Shown here: piece by piece, positions 11,123-21,011 of the stretch
Layout: the number at the start of each line of letters is the position of its first letter
Position numbering within the stretch: the stretch's first letter is position 1
DNA from: Dyella terrae
Lineage (GTDB): Bacteria; Pseudomonadota; Gammaproteobacteria; Xanthomonadales; Rhodanobacteraceae
Assembly: GCF_004322705.1 (NCBI RefSeq)
Contig: NZ_SIZZ01000001.1
Location: 1,240,001-1,304,000 of the forward strand
DNA length: 64,000 bases
Direction: 5' to 3'
Program-made: the position numbers and the translations under genes
The notes under the pieces: generated by a model
Database searches by the model: none
What the model was told of the DNA's origin: nothing
The model's input: only the letters and a program-made list of their open reading frames with translations

Positions 11123-12375
11123 AGCGACTTTGCCAACGTGTCCTGCCGATGGCGCTGACCAGTTTGCTCGCCGCCTGCGCGACAACACCGCAACCGTCCA
11201 TACCCAAGGGCGGCACGACCATTGCGCCGCCCCGGACATCCATTCGCGATGTCGACCACGGCATCCATGGCGCAGCCAAACCACTCGCCCAGGGCAATGT
11301 CTGGGATGATTTGCGCAGCAGCTTCGCCATGGCGGACTGCGATGCCGATCCGGTAATCATGAGCTGGGCGCGCAGTTACACGCGCAATCCCGATCGATTC
11401 GAAGCCCAGATGCGCGATGCGTTGCCGCGCTTGATGTACGTGCAGAAAGTTGCCGCGCAACATGGCGTCGCTGGTGAGTTTGCGCTGTTGCCATGGGTCG
11501 AAAGCCGGTATCGCCCCATCCCCAGCAGCAAGGGTAATCCTGCGGGCATGTGGCAGATCATGCCGGTCACCGCCAATGCGCTGGGCATGCGCGTGGACAA
11601 GAACTACGACGGTCGCCTCGATGTGCCCGCGGCCACCGACGCGATCATGTCCTTGCTGAGCCGATATCACGAAGACCTCGGTGACTGGCGTCTAGTGGCC
11701 TACGCCTACAACGCCGGTGAGTTTGCCGTACGCAAGATGGTGAATCAGCGCGGCGCCCCTCCGGCCGAACCCATCATTCCAAAGCTGCCCGTCAAGCCGG
11801 TAACGCGTGAGCATCTGGCCAAGTTGCTGGCTATCGCCTGCGTTGTACGGGAACCACAACGATTCAACGTGGAATTGCCACAGCTTCCTGTCGACCAACA
11901 GCTGGTATCCGTCGATGTGGATCGCTCCATGCCACTGGCGCAAGCCGCCGATCACGCCGGCATGTCGGTCGATGACATGAAGAATCTCAATGCGGGATTC
12001 CGCAATGGTTACTTCGACAAGAGCGCGGCAACTTACCTGCTTGTCCCTAGCAACCGCGCCGAGCAGTTTCGCAATGCGCTGGTCAGCGACGCGACGGCAG
12101 GTAAAGCGGACGATGCGCCACCGATGGCACCCGCCGAAGCCGCTGCGGCCAGCGACAGGCCGGCGACCAGCAAGAAGTCAGCCAAGTCCGCCCCCAAAAC
12201 CGTTGCCAAAGCCGGCACGGGAGGTGTCCGTACGCATACCGTCAAGGCGGGCGACACGCTCTGGACCATTGCGCGGCGCTATTCGGTGGACGTGGAGCAG
12301 CTCAAGCGCGTCAACCATCTCAACGGCAAGACATTGCGGCTGGGCCAGGTGCTGACGGTGGACGCAACGCGCTGA
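11119..12375 (+). CDS. mltD: membrane-bound lytic murein transglycosylase D
   Basis: A 418-residue outer-membrane lipoprotein that cleaves peptidoglycan glycan strands to 1,6-anhydro products. The signal peptide ends in a lipobox SLLAAC with Cys20 as the lipidated residue. The SLT domain has the catalytic Glu128 in LLPWVESRY, followed by GMWQIMPVTANALG and YAYNAGEFAV. An Ala/Lys-rich linker leads to one C-terminal LysM domain at about residues 372-415. E. coli MltD has two LysM repeats, so this one is shorter. The start overlaps the gloB stop by 4 nt. Confidence 0.95.
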   Translation: MKRLCQRVLPMALTSLLAACATTPQPSIPKGGTTIAPPRTSIRDVDHGIHGAAKPLAQGNVWDDLRSSFAMADCDADPVIMSWARSYTRNPDRFEAQMRDALPRLMYVQKVAAQHGVAGEFALLPWVESRYRPIPSSKGNPAGMWQIMPVTANALGMRVDKNYDGRLDVPAATDAIMSLLSRYHEDLGDWRLVAYAYNAGEFAVRKMVNQRGAPPAEPIIPKLPVKPVTREHLAKLLAIACVVREPQRFNVELPQLPVDQQLVSVDVDRSMPLAQAADHAGMSVDDMKNLNAGFRNGYFDKSAATYLLVPSNRAEQFRNALVSDATAGKADDAPPMAPAEAAAASDRPATSKKSAKSAPKTVAKAGTGGVRTHTVKAGDTLWTIARRYSVDVEQLKRVNHLNGKTLRLGQVLTVDATR

Positions 12376-12414
12376 GCCTTCAAGGGCGTGGTCCTGACGG
12401 CGCCCGGATGCATT

Positions 12415-12445
12415 CCCGCATGGTGGAATCGCGCAGCCATGCGGG
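12415..12445 (+). other. stem-loop between mltD and fabI
   Basis: CCCGCATGG at 12415-12423 and CCATGCGGG at 12437-12445 form a perfect 9-bp stem with a 13-nt loop, 40 nt after the mltD stop. No T-run follows. It may act as a weak terminator or 3'-end stabiliser. Confidence 0.5.
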
Positions 12446-12508
12446 TTCCCGCCTGCTAAACTCCCGCCGCTGCGCCGGTACGGCGCGCCAATGGTCACTG
12501 GAGGACGC

Positions 12509-13291
12509 ATGGGATTCCTGCACGGCAAGCGTGCGCTGATCGTCGGCATCGCCAGCCAGCGTTCGATCGCCTGGGGTATTGCCAACGCAATGCACCGAGA
12601 AGGCGCACAACTCGCCTTCACCTACCAGAATGATCGCCTGAAGGATCGCGTCGAAGAGGCAGCCAATGCCTTCTCCTCCAACATCGTGCTTCCGTGCGAT
12701 GTGGCCGACGACGCTCAGATCGACGACCTGTTCACCGCCCTGGGCAAGCACTGGGACGGTTTCGACATCCTTGTGCATTCCGTCGGTTTCGCGCCGCGCG
12801 AAGCGCTGCAAGGCGAGTACCTGGACAACCTCACGCGCGAAAGCTTCAACATCGCCCATGACATTTCCAGCTACAGCCTGGCTGCACTCGCCAAGGCGGC
12901 TCGTCCGCTGATGGCCGGCCGGGGTGGCTCGATCCTCACGCTCACCTACCTTGGTGCCGAGCGTGCGCTGTCGAACTACAACGTCATGGGCCTGGCCAAG
13001 GCCAGCCTGGAGGCCAATGTGCGCTATCTGGCCTTCAATCTCGGCCCGGAAGGAACGCGCGTCAATGCCATCTCGGCCGGCCCCATCAAGACGCTGGCGG
13101 CGGCGGGCATCTCCAACTTTCGCAAGATGCTTGACCACGTGGACGAAAACGCACCGCTCCGCCGCAGCGTCACCATCGACGAAGTAGGCAATGTCGGTGC
13201 GTTCCTGTGCTCTGACCTCGCCTCGGGCGTGACCGGTGAAATCACCTATGTCGACGCGGGCTACAACATCCTGGGCATGACCGGCATCTGA
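12509..13291 (+). CDS. fabI: enoyl-[acyl-carrier-protein] reductase (NADH)
   Basis: A 260-residue SDR-fold enzyme that performs the last reduction in each cycle of fatty-acid elongation. The nucleotide motif is [13 protein letters not shown]. The catalytic pair Tyr157 and Lys164 has the FabI spacing (YxxxxxxK, not the YxxxK of ordinary SDRs), and Tyr147 is also present. Numbering is one ahead of E. coli FabI. The start at 12509 follows GGAGG closely; an upstream in-frame ATG lacks support. It is monocistronic, with its own terminator. FabI is the target of triclosan and isoniazid-like inhibitors. Confidence 0.97.
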   Translation: MGFLHGKRALIVGIASQRSIAWGIANAMHREGAQLAFTYQNDRLKDRVEEAANAFSSNIVLPCDVADDAQIDDLFTALGKHWDGFDILVHSVGFAPREALQGEYLDNLTRESFNIAHDISSYSLAALAKAARPLMAGRGGSILTLTYLGAERALSNYNVMGLAKASLEANVRYLAFNLGPEGTRVNAISAGPIKTLAAAGISNFRKMLDHVDENAPLRRSVTIDEVGNVGAFLCSDLASGVTGEITYVDAGYNILGMTGI

Positions 13292-13316
13292 TCGGCTACT
13301 GCCGCATGACGTTGGT

Positions 13317-13345
13317 GGAAAAGGCGCCCCTGGGCGCCTTTTCAT
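13317..13345 (+). terminator. rho-independent terminator of fabI
   Basis: AAAGGCGCCC pairs with GGGCGCCTTT over a 2-nt gap, followed by TTCATT. It lies about 28 nt after the fabI stop. Confidence 0.85.
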
Positions 13346-13419
13346 TGGCCGCAAACCCGGGCCGCCGGCTCTTTCGGCTGGCCGAATGCACTCTCTTAGC
13401 GACATCCGGCCTTAGGTAC

Positions 13420-13452
13420 ACAAAAAGAAAGGGCGACCTCAGGCCGCCCTTT
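13420..13452 (-). terminator. rho-independent terminator of ppiD
   Basis: On the minus strand AAAGGGCG and CGCCCTTT form an 8-bp stem about 25 nt after the ppiD stop, followed by TTTCTTTTTG. It is back to back with the fabI terminator, as expected for converging genes. Confidence 0.85.
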
Positions 13453-13477
13453 CCAGACTTCAACGTGCCGGGCCGCC

Positions 13478-15382
13478 TTACATGCGGTCCTTGGCGATCT
13501 TGATCTCGGTCTTCGCCTTCAGGAGGCCGATGTATTCCTGGGTAGCGAGCTGGCCGTAGGCCTGCGCCATCTGCTGACGCAACGCCGAGCGAATTTCCGG
13601 CGTGAGCTGGGACAGATCAGCACCCTGCACCTTGTCGACAGTGACGACGGCGTACGCACCACCGTCTTCAGGCACGGCGGCGAACGAGGACTTGCCGGCT
13701 TCCGGATGCGGAAGCTTGAATGCGCTGTCCAGCAGGCTGGGCGGCAGCTGGTTCTGGTTACGCGTCACGTCCGCAGCTGTCTGCAAAGCTGCACCCACCG
13801 ACGCCGCTACGGCAGTGATGTCCTCACCCTTTTGCAGGCGAGCCACCAGCGCGTCGGCCTTGGCCTTGGCTTCATTGGCAATGCGCTCGTCGAGGATCTT
13901 TTGACGCACGTCAGCCGCCACCTCCGCCAGCGGACGCGCCGCGGCCGGAACGTGCTTGTCGACGCGAATCACCACGGCGTGGTTCGGGCTGATTTCCACC
14001 AGACCTGAGTTGTTGCCCTGCGCCAGCACGTCGTCGGCAAACGCCGCCTGCACCACCTTCGGGTTGGCGGCGATACCCTGACCACCCTGACGGCTGAACA
14101 GCTCGGAAGACTTGATCGGCAGGCCCAGTGCCTGTGATGCCGGCTCCAGCGACGAGGGGTTCTGGTAAACGCTGTCGGTCAGCTTGCCGGCAAATTCGTT
14201 GTACTTGCGCTCGTGCGCGCCGCTCGTGGCCTCCTTGGCCAGCTGGTCGCGCACTTCCTCGAAGGGCTTGGCCTGGCCACTGCGCACATCGCGCAGGTAC
14301 AGGATGTGGTAACCCTCGTCGGACAGAACCGGCTTGGAGACCTGGCCCTTCTGCATGGCGAACAGGGCATCATCGAATGCCGCGTTGGCCACGCCCTTCT
14401 CGAGCCAGCCAAGATCACCGCCGGTGCGCTTGGAGCCCAGGTCGTCCGAGGACTGCTCGGCCAGCTTGGCAAAATTGTCCGGCTTGGCCTCACCCGCCAG
14501 CTGCTCCGCCTTGGCCAGCGCGGCCTTCTGCTGCTCAGGAGACGCATTCTTGGGCACATTGACCAGGATATGCGACACGAGGCGCTGCTCCGGCATCACG
14601 AAACGCTGCTTCTCCTGGTCGTAGCGCTTCCTGAGGTCTTCGTCCGACGGCTGCTCGTCCGTCTTCAGCTCGTCGCCGTTGATTTCGACGTACTTGAGCG
14701 AGACCTGCTCAGGATTCATGAAATCAGCCTGGTGCGCCTTGTAGTAGGCGTCCACCTCGGCGTCATCGACGTGCGTATCGGTCAGCGCGGGGCGCGGCAC
14801 GTTGAAGTAGCGCAGGTCACGGCGCTGCATGCTGATATTGAGGTAGCCGTCGATGTCGGCATCGGTGATCAGCGTGGTCGCGGCAATCGAGTCCGGCACC
14901 TGCGCGATGTTCATCTCGCTGCGCACTTCGCCCTCGAACTGCCCCGGCGACTTGCCCTGCCCGGCCAGCCAGGCGCGATACATGGAGGCATTGAACTTGC
15001 CATCCACCTGTACGCCGGGAATGCCCATGATGAAGTCGCGAATCGCCTGGTCGCTGACGCGCATGCCCAGGGTCTCGGCATTCTGGATCAGAAGCTGCTG
15101 GTCGATCATCGAATCGAGCACGCGCTGCTTCGTTTCCGGCTTGTCGAGGTAGGTCGGATCGAAGCGATCGCCCTGCTGCTCGCTCATCTGCTGGCGAAGC
15201 TGATTAAGGCGATTCTGAAAATCCTGCTGGGAAATTTCATGCTTGCCGACCTTCGCGACAAAGGTCTCGGTGTTCGACATGAAGTAAGACTCAATGCCGA
15301 AGAACGAGATCGCGAAAACGCAAACGCCCAGAATGACGATGGATGGCCATCCGTGAAGCTTGGTACGTAGTGCCTGCAACAT
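13478..15382 (-). CDS. ppiD: periplasmic folding chaperone PpiD (SurA_N/PPIC domains)
   Basis: A 634-residue inner-membrane protein with its bulk in the periplasm, helping newly exported proteins fold near the Sec translocon. The N terminus MLQALRTKLHGWPS is followed by one membrane helix at about residues 14-32, then a SurA_N-like domain (KVGKHEISQQDFQNRLNQ). A parvulin domain at about 265-370 contains HILVNVP, GGDLGWLEKG and FEEVRDQL. A second rotamase-like domain and an Ala/Lys-rich C terminus follow. The start at 15382 fits the family N terminus. It is preceded by two tRNAs and hupB on the same strand, as in related genomes. Confidence 0.93.
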   Translation of the reverse strand: MLQALRTKLHGWPSIVILGVCVFAISFFGIESYFMSNTETFVAKVGKHEISQQDFQNRLNQLRQQMSEQQGDRFDPTYLDKPETKQRVLDSMIDQQLLIQNAETLGMRVSDQAIRDFIMGIPGVQVDGKFNASMYRAWLAGQGKSPGQFEGEVRSEMNIAQVPDSIAATTLITDADIDGYLNISMQRRDLRYFNVPRPALTDTHVDDAEVDAYYKAHQADFMNPEQVSLKYVEINGDELKTDEQPSDEDLRKRYDQEKQRFVMPEQRLVSHILVNVPKNASPEQQKAALAKAEQLAGEAKPDNFAKLAEQSSDDLGSKRTGGDLGWLEKGVANAAFDDALFAMQKGQVSKPVLSDEGYHILYLRDVRSGQAKPFEEVRDQLAKEATSGAHERKYNEFAGKLTDSVYQNPSSLEPASQALGLPIKSSELFSRQGGQGIAANPKVVQAAFADDVLAQGNNSGLVEISPNHAVVIRVDKHVPAAARPLAEVAADVRQKILDERIANEAKAKADALVARLQKGEDITAVAASVGAALQTAADVTRNQNQLPPSLLDSAFKLPHPEAGKSSFAAVPEDGGAYAVVTVDKVQGADLSQLTPEIRSALRQQMAQAYGQLATQEYIGLLKAKTEIKIAKDRM

Positions 15383-15437
15383 GGGAATCTTCCCAACCCG
15401 GGTTGATCGATGCGCGCTTACGCGCTCCATATATGAC

Positions 15438-15460
15438 AAGGGCGCCACACGGGCGCCCTT
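15438..15460 (-). other. stem-loop between tRNA-Asp and ppiD
   Basis: AAGGGCGCC and GGCGCCCTT form a perfect 9-bp stem with a 5-nt loop. On the minus strand it lies 8 nt after tRNA-Asp and about 55 nt before ppiD. The bases after it (GTCATATATGG) are not a U-run. It could partially terminate transcription or mark where RNases separate the tRNAs from the ppiD mRNA. Confidence 0.5.
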
Positions 15461-15468
15461 GCGAACTG

Positions 15469-15545
15469 TGGCGGAGCGGACGGGACTCGAACCCGCGACC
15501 TCCGGCGTGACAGGCCAGCATTCTAACCGACTGAACTACCGCTCC
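15469..15545 (-). tRNA. tRNA-Asp (anticodon GTC), copy 2
   Basis: A complete 77-nt tRNA with encoded CCA on the minus strand. It appears identical in sequence to the tRNA-Asp at 246-322. It lies 9 nt after tRNA-Val in the direction of transcription. Confidence 0.97.
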
Positions 15546-15554
15546 GCATTTTAC

Positions 15555-15629
15555 TGGTGGGTGCTGTAGGGATCGAACCTACGACCCTCGCCTTGTAAGG
15601 GCGACGCTCTACCGCTGAGCTAAGCACCC
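15555..15629 (-). tRNA. tRNA-Val (anticodon TAC)
   Basis: A complete 75-nt tRNA with encoded CCA. The acceptor stem pairs GGGTGCT with AGCACCC. The anticodon stem TCGCC/GGCGA closes the loop CTTACAA. It starts only 18 nt after the hupB stop, which leaves no room for a separate promoter outside hupB. Confidence 0.97.
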
Positions 15630-15647
15630 GAACTAAGCGCGAGCCGC

Positions 15648-15920
15648 TTAGTTTAGGGCATCCTTGAGCGTCTTGCCAGCCTTGAAGGCAGGAACCTTCG
15701 AAGCCTTGATCTTGATCGTCTCATTGGTGCGCGGGTTGCGACCGGTACGAGCGGCGCGCTTGCGCACGGTGAAAGTACCAAAGCCGACAACGGAAACGTC
15801 GTCACCCTTCTTCAGCGCCTTCTGCACGGTCTCGAAGAAAGCTTCGAGTGCACGGCCGGCATCGGCCTTGGTCAGCTCGGCCTTTTCGGCAATGGCGTTG
15901 ATCAGATCGGTTTTATTCAT
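15648..15920 (-). CDS. hupB: DNA-binding protein HU-beta
   Basis: A 90-residue nucleoid protein that bends and compacts DNA as a dimer. The sequence is close to canonical HU. It begins [21 protein letters not shown], keeps the saddle motif [18 protein letters not shown], and has a basic DNA-binding arm with the conserved Arg-Asn-Pro tip. It lies downstream of lon, with a 348-bp region between them. tRNA-Val and tRNA-Asp follow within 18 nt, suggesting a mixed mRNA-tRNA transcript. Confidence 0.98.
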   Translation of the reverse strand: MNKTDLINAIAEKAELTKADAGRALEAFFETVQKALKKGDDVSVVGFGTFTVRKRAARTGRNPRTNETIKIKASKVPAFKAGKTLKDALN

Positions 15921-16070
15921 TGAGACACTCCCTTAAACAAAAAATGCGGCCCGCGTGGTCAACATGGGACGAGACGACGCCGACTTGGAATGGTTGGCTA
16001 CCTGAAGGTGCCGTCCCGCGACCCCGCATCGCTGCGCTTTCCAACTTCGCGCGAGGATTGCGGTGCCGCC

Positions 16071-16099
16071 TTTATACCAGTGGCCTATAGGGTCCGCAA
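16071..16099 (-). promoter_or_regulatory. candidate hupB promoter with extended -10
   Basis: On the minus strand the -35 is TTGCGG (16094-16099) and the -10 is TATAAA (16071-16076), separated by 17 nt. A TG precedes the -10 by one base (TGGTATAAA), the extended form. The predicted 5' leader is about 145 nt. The remainder of the 348-bp gap at 15921-16268 holds the lon terminator at 16205-16240. No gene is supported there. Confidence 0.6.
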
Positions 16100-16204
16100 T
16101 ACAAGCAATACCAAGGCTTTCAGCGTTTTTGCGGTTTTGTGCGAAGCACTTGCATTGCATTCCATGAAGCGTTATCGCCGTCCATTTTTCTCACTACTGC
16201 AATG

Positions 16205-16240
16205 CAAAATAAAGGCGCCATGCCGATCGACATGGCGCCT
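16205..16240 (-). terminator. rho-independent terminator of lon
   Basis: On the minus strand AGGCGCCATG pairs with CATGGCGCCT over an 8-nt loop, followed by TTATTTT. It begins 28 nt after the lon stop. Confidence 0.85.
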
Positions 16241-16268
16241 CTTTCGACATCTTACTTTTCCGATCCAC

Positions 16269-18770
16269 TCAGTGCGGTCGTACCGGCGTCTCAGAGGATT
16301 CGTCCTCACGCGCAGGCTTGGCCGCCGGCTCCCCGTCCTTCTTCGCCAGGGGCTGTAGCGGGCGTTCCAGCGCGATATCCAGCACCTCGTCGATCCAGCG
16401 CACCGGATGGATATCCAGGGAGCTGGTGATGTTGGACGGGATGTCGGCCAGGTCCTTCTTGTTCTCGTCCGGGATGATCACCGTAGTGATACCGCCGCGA
16501 TGGGCCGCCAGCAGCTTCTCCTTGAGACCACCGATCGGGAGCACGCGGCCGCGCAGGGTGATTTCGCCCGTCATGGCCACTTCGGATCGCACCGGCACCT
16601 TGGTCAGGGCCGACACCAGCGCCGTGCACATGGCGATACCCGCGCTCGGACCGTCCTTGGGCGTAGCGCCTTCCGGCACGTGGATGTGGATATCCAGCTT
16701 TTCGTGGAAATCCGGCTCGATCCCGAGGCGCTCGGCACGAGCGCGCACCACCGACAAGGCGGCCTGGATCGACTCCTTCATGACGTCACCGAGCTGGCCG
16801 GTATGCACCAACCTGCCCTTACCTGACACGACGGACGCCTCGATGCTCAGCAGATCGCCGCCCACCTGGGTCCAGGCCAGGCCGGTCACCAGGCCCACCT
16901 CGTTCTGCTGTTCCTTGCGGCCGAAATCGAAACGACGCACGCCCAGGTACTGATCAAGGTTGGCCGAATTGACCACCACCTTGCCCGGCGTCTTGGTTTT
17001 CGCTTTGGACGTCTTTACGGCTGCGGACTTGGCCACTGCCTTGCTCGAAACCTTCGCGGCGCCCAGCGTGATTTCCTTGACCACCTTGCGGCAGATCTTG
17101 GAGATTTCGCGCTCGAGGTTGCGCACGCCCGATTCGCGCGTGTAGTAACGCACGATGTCGCGCACGGCCTCTTCGGCAACACTCAGTTCCTCGGGCTTCA
17201 GGCCGTTCGCCTTGAGCTGCTTGGGCAACAGGTACCTCAGGGCGATCGCCAGTTTCTCGTCCTCGGTGTAACCGGGGATGCGAATGACTTCCATACGATC
17301 CAGCAGCGGGCCGGGAATGTTCAACGAGTTCGCAGTGGCGATCCACATCACCTCGGACAGGTCCAGGTCGACCTCGAGGTAATGATCGTTGAACGAATGG
17401 TTCTGCTCGGGATCGAGTACTTCGAGCAAAGCCGACGACGGGTCGCCACGGAAGTCCATGGACATCTTGTCGATTTCGTCCAGCACGAACAGCGGATTGC
17501 GCGTGCCAATCTTGTTGAGGTTCTGCACGATGCGGCCCGGCATGGAGCCGATGTAGGTGCGACGGTGACCGCGGATTTCGGCCTCGTCGCGCACGCCGCC
17601 CAGGCTCATGCGAACGAACTTGCGGTTGGTTGCCTTGGCGATCGACTGGCCCAGCGACGTCTTGCCCACGCCCGGCGGACCGACGAGGCACAGGATCGGG
17701 CCCTTCATGGTGTTCACGCGCTGCTGCACGGCGAGGTATTCAAGGATGCGTTCCTTGACCTTCTCCAGGCCAAAGTGATCGGCGTCGAGCACTTCCTGGG
17801 CCAGCTGCAGGTCTTTGCGCACCTTGCTGCGCTTTTTCCAGGGCACGCCGACCAGCCAGTCGAGGTAGTTTCGTACGACCGTGGCCTCGGCCGACATGGG
17901 CGACATCTGGCGCAGCTTGGAGAACTCCTGGCGCGCCTTGGCCAACACGGCCTTGGGCATGCCGGCCGCGTCGATCTTCTTTTGCAGCTCTTCGATTTCG
18001 TTCGGACCATCCTCGCTCTCGCCGAGCTCCTTCTGGATGGCCTTCATCTGTTCGTTGAGGTAGTACTCGCGCTGGCTCTTTTCCATCTGCGACTTCACGC
18101 GGCCGCGGATGCGCTTTTCAACCTGCTGAAGATCCATCTCGCCGTCGACCAGTCCGATCAGCAGCTCAAGGCGCTGACCCACATCGGCCGTTTCGAGAAC
18201 GCGCTGCTTGTCCGCCATGCGGACCGAAAGATGCGCGGCGATGGAGTCGGCCACGCGCGACGGATCGTCGATACCCGACAAGGTGGCCAACACTTCCGGC
18301 GGCAACTTGCGGCTTTGCTTTACCAACTGTTCGAACAACGAGATGAGCGTGCGCGACACGACGTCGAGCTCGCGCTCCTTGTTGCTGTAGACCGGCTCGA
18401 TGATGCGCGAGGTCGCCAGCAGCATGCCGCCGTCTTCCTGGTACTTCTCGACGGACACGCGTGCCTGACCTTCGACCAACACCTTCACGGTGCCGTCGGG
18501 CAGCTTGAGCAACTGCAGCACACCTGCAAGGGTGCCGACCTCGTGCAGATCGCCGACGGCCGGATCATCGATATCCGGGCTCTTCTGCGCGACCAGGAGG
18601 ATCTGCCGCTCACCTTCCATGGCCCGTTCGAGCGCGCGCATGGACTTGTCCCGACCGACGAACAGCGGGATGACCATGTGTGGATAGACCACCACGTCGC
18701 GCAATGGCAGGACCGGCAAGGCTTCCAGCTCGGCGCCGGCAGCAGCGGGGATCGGGGCATTTTTTGCCAT
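16269..18770 (-). CDS. lon: ATP-dependent protease Lon
   Basis: An 833-residue cytosolic AAA+ serine protease that degrades misfolded and regulatory proteins. The N-terminal substrate-binding domain opens with [22 protein letters not shown]. The AAA+ module has GPPGVGKT at 364-371. The protease domain has the catalytic dyad Ser709 (GPSAG) and Lys752 ([10 protein letters not shown]). Between the AAA+ and protease domains, at about residues 567-602, lies a Lys/Ala/Ser-rich low-complexity insert longer than the E. coli linker. The start at 18770 (MAKNAPIP) is chosen over a longer, unconserved form. It lies downstream of clpX behind a terminator, so it probably has its own promoter. Confidence 0.97.
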   Translation of the reverse strand: MAKNAPIPAAAGAELEALPVLPLRDVVVYPHMVIPLFVGRDKSMRALERAMEGERQILLVAQKSPDIDDPAVGDLHEVGTLAGVLQLLKLPDGTVKVLVEGQARVSVEKYQEDGGMLLATSRIIEPVYSNKERELDVVSRTLISLFEQLVKQSRKLPPEVLATLSGIDDPSRVADSIAAHLSVRMADKQRVLETADVGQRLELLIGLVDGEMDLQQVEKRIRGRVKSQMEKSQREYYLNEQMKAIQKELGESEDGPNEIEELQKKIDAAGMPKAVLAKARQEFSKLRQMSPMSAEATVVRNYLDWLVGVPWKKRSKVRKDLQLAQEVLDADHFGLEKVKERILEYLAVQQRVNTMKGPILCLVGPPGVGKTSLGQSIAKATNRKFVRMSLGGVRDEAEIRGHRRTYIGSMPGRIVQNLNKIGTRNPLFVLDEIDKMSMDFRGDPSSALLEVLDPEQNHSFNDHYLEVDLDLSEVMWIATANSLNIPGPLLDRMEVIRIPGYTEDEKLAIALRYLLPKQLKANGLKPEELSVAEEAVRDIVRYYTRESGVRNLEREISKICRKVVKEITLGAAKVSSKAVAKSAAVKTSKAKTKTPGKVVVNSANLDQYLGVRRFDFGRKEQQNEVGLVTGLAWTQVGGDLLSIEASVVSGKGRLVHTGQLGDVMKESIQAALSVVRARAERLGIEPDFHEKLDIHIHVPEGATPKDGPSAGIAMCTALVSALTKVPVRSEVAMTGEITLRGRVLPIGGLKEKLLAAHRGGITTVIIPDENKKDLADIPSNITSSLDIHPVRWIDEVLDIALERPLQPLAKKDGEPAAKPAREDESSETPVRPH

Positions 18771-18881
18771 GTAAAGGTTTCCCTCAGGGGAGTAATGCGA
18801 CTTCGCCTCGACACTGCGCCGGAGGCATCTTTCCGTCAAGTGGAGGTTGGCGGCGTCTCACACAAGTGCATGCCACGCAAC

Positions 18882-18917
18882 GAAAACAAAAACGGCCCCG
18901 GTGTTTGCCGGAGCCGT
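18882..18917 (-). terminator. rho-independent terminator of clpX
   Basis: On the minus strand ACGGCTCCGG pairs with CCGGGGCCGT over a 6-nt loop, with one G-U pair, followed by TTTTGTTTTCG. It separates clpX from lon. Confidence 0.87.
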
Positions 18918-18942
18918 CCTGTTCAGGCAAACGGGCGAACGA

Positions 18943-20235
<1,293 letters not shown>

Positions 20236-20282
20236 GCTGTAACCCTGCTGTAAATCGGTTGCGACCCGAGAATAGCACAGGG

Positions 20283-20308
20283 CTCCGCGTCTGTTTCCAG
20301 ACGCGGAG
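20283..20308 (-). other. GAAA-tetraloop hairpin between clpP and clpX
   Basis: CTCCGCGTCTG and CAGACGCGGAG form a perfect 11-bp stem closed by a 4-nt loop that reads GAAA on the minus strand, a stable GNRA tetraloop. It follows the clpP stop by about 30 nt. The bases after it (CCCTGTGCTATT) are not a U-run, so it is more likely a processing or stability element that sets the clpP:clpX ratio than a full terminator. Confidence 0.65.
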
Positions 20309-20339
20309 TCCCATTCTCAAGCACTGTAACAAGCCCGAA

Positions 20340-20969
20340 TCAGGCCGATTTCACCGTCTCAACGGCGCGGCGATCCAGGACCTGGTCGATCAGACCATAC
20401 TCCCGGGCAGCCTCGGCGCTCATGAAGCGATCGCGCTCCATATCACGCTCGATCTTGTCGAGCGGCTGGCCGGTGTGCTGGACGTAGATGTCGTTCAGGC
20501 GGCGACGCAGGTACAGGATTTCCTGGGCCTGGATCTCGATGTCCGTCGCCTGGCCGCGGGCGCCGCCCGACGGCTGGTGGATCATCACGCGCGAATTCGG
20601 CAACGAATAACGCTTGCCCTTGGCACCAGCCATGAGCAGGAGCGAGGCCGCACTGCAGGCCTGGCCAATGCACATGGTGCTGACATCGGGCTTGATGAAC
20701 TGCATGGTGTCGTAGATCGCCAGCCCGGCAGTGACGGCACCGCCCGGGCTATTGATGTACAGATGAATGTCCTTGTCGGGGTTTTCCGACTCGAGGAACA
20801 GCATCTGCGCGACCAGCAGGTTGGCAACCTGATCGTTCACTTCGCCGACAAGGAAAATCACTCGTTCCTTCAGCAGACGCGAGTAAATGTCGTACGAACG
20901 CTCACCGCGAGCCGTCTGCTCGACGACGATCGGTACCAGGTTGAGGTTCTGGATCGGGTCCATGGCCAT
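20340..20969 (-). CDS. clpP: ATP-dependent Clp protease proteolytic subunit
   Basis: A 209-residue serine protease that forms the two-ring barrel of ClpXP. The catalytic triad is Ser106, His131 (MIHQPSGG) and probably Asp180. The Ser box reads [13 protein letters not shown], where most ClpP have GQAASMGA, so the residues around the nucleophile differ although the nucleophile is kept. [19 protein letters not shown] is canonical. It is preceded by tig (42-bp gap) and followed by clpX, the usual operon. Confidence 0.96.
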   Translation of the reverse strand: MAMDPIQNLNLVPIVVEQTARGERSYDIYSRLLKERVIFLVGEVNDQVANLLVAQMLFLESENPDKDIHLYINSPGGAVTAGLAIYDTMQFIKPDVSTMCIGQACSAASLLLMAGAKGKRYSLPNSRVMIHQPSGGARGQATDIEIQAQEILYLRRRLNDIYVQHTGQPLDKIERDMERDRFMSAEAAREYGLIDQVLDRRAVETVKSA

Positions 20970-21011
20970 GCTTGTCGCTCTCTCCGGTTGTTGGGCCTGA
21001 TCTTATATGTC

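Noticed and set aside
15990-16358. Open frame in the hupB-lon gap
   Set aside because: It runs through the lon terminator and into the end of lon. The composition is not protein-like, and a promoter for hupB lies in the same place.
18771-18881. Sigma-32 heat-shock promoter before lon
   Set aside because: A CTTGAC is present, but no CCCCAT-type -10 at proper spacing was found.
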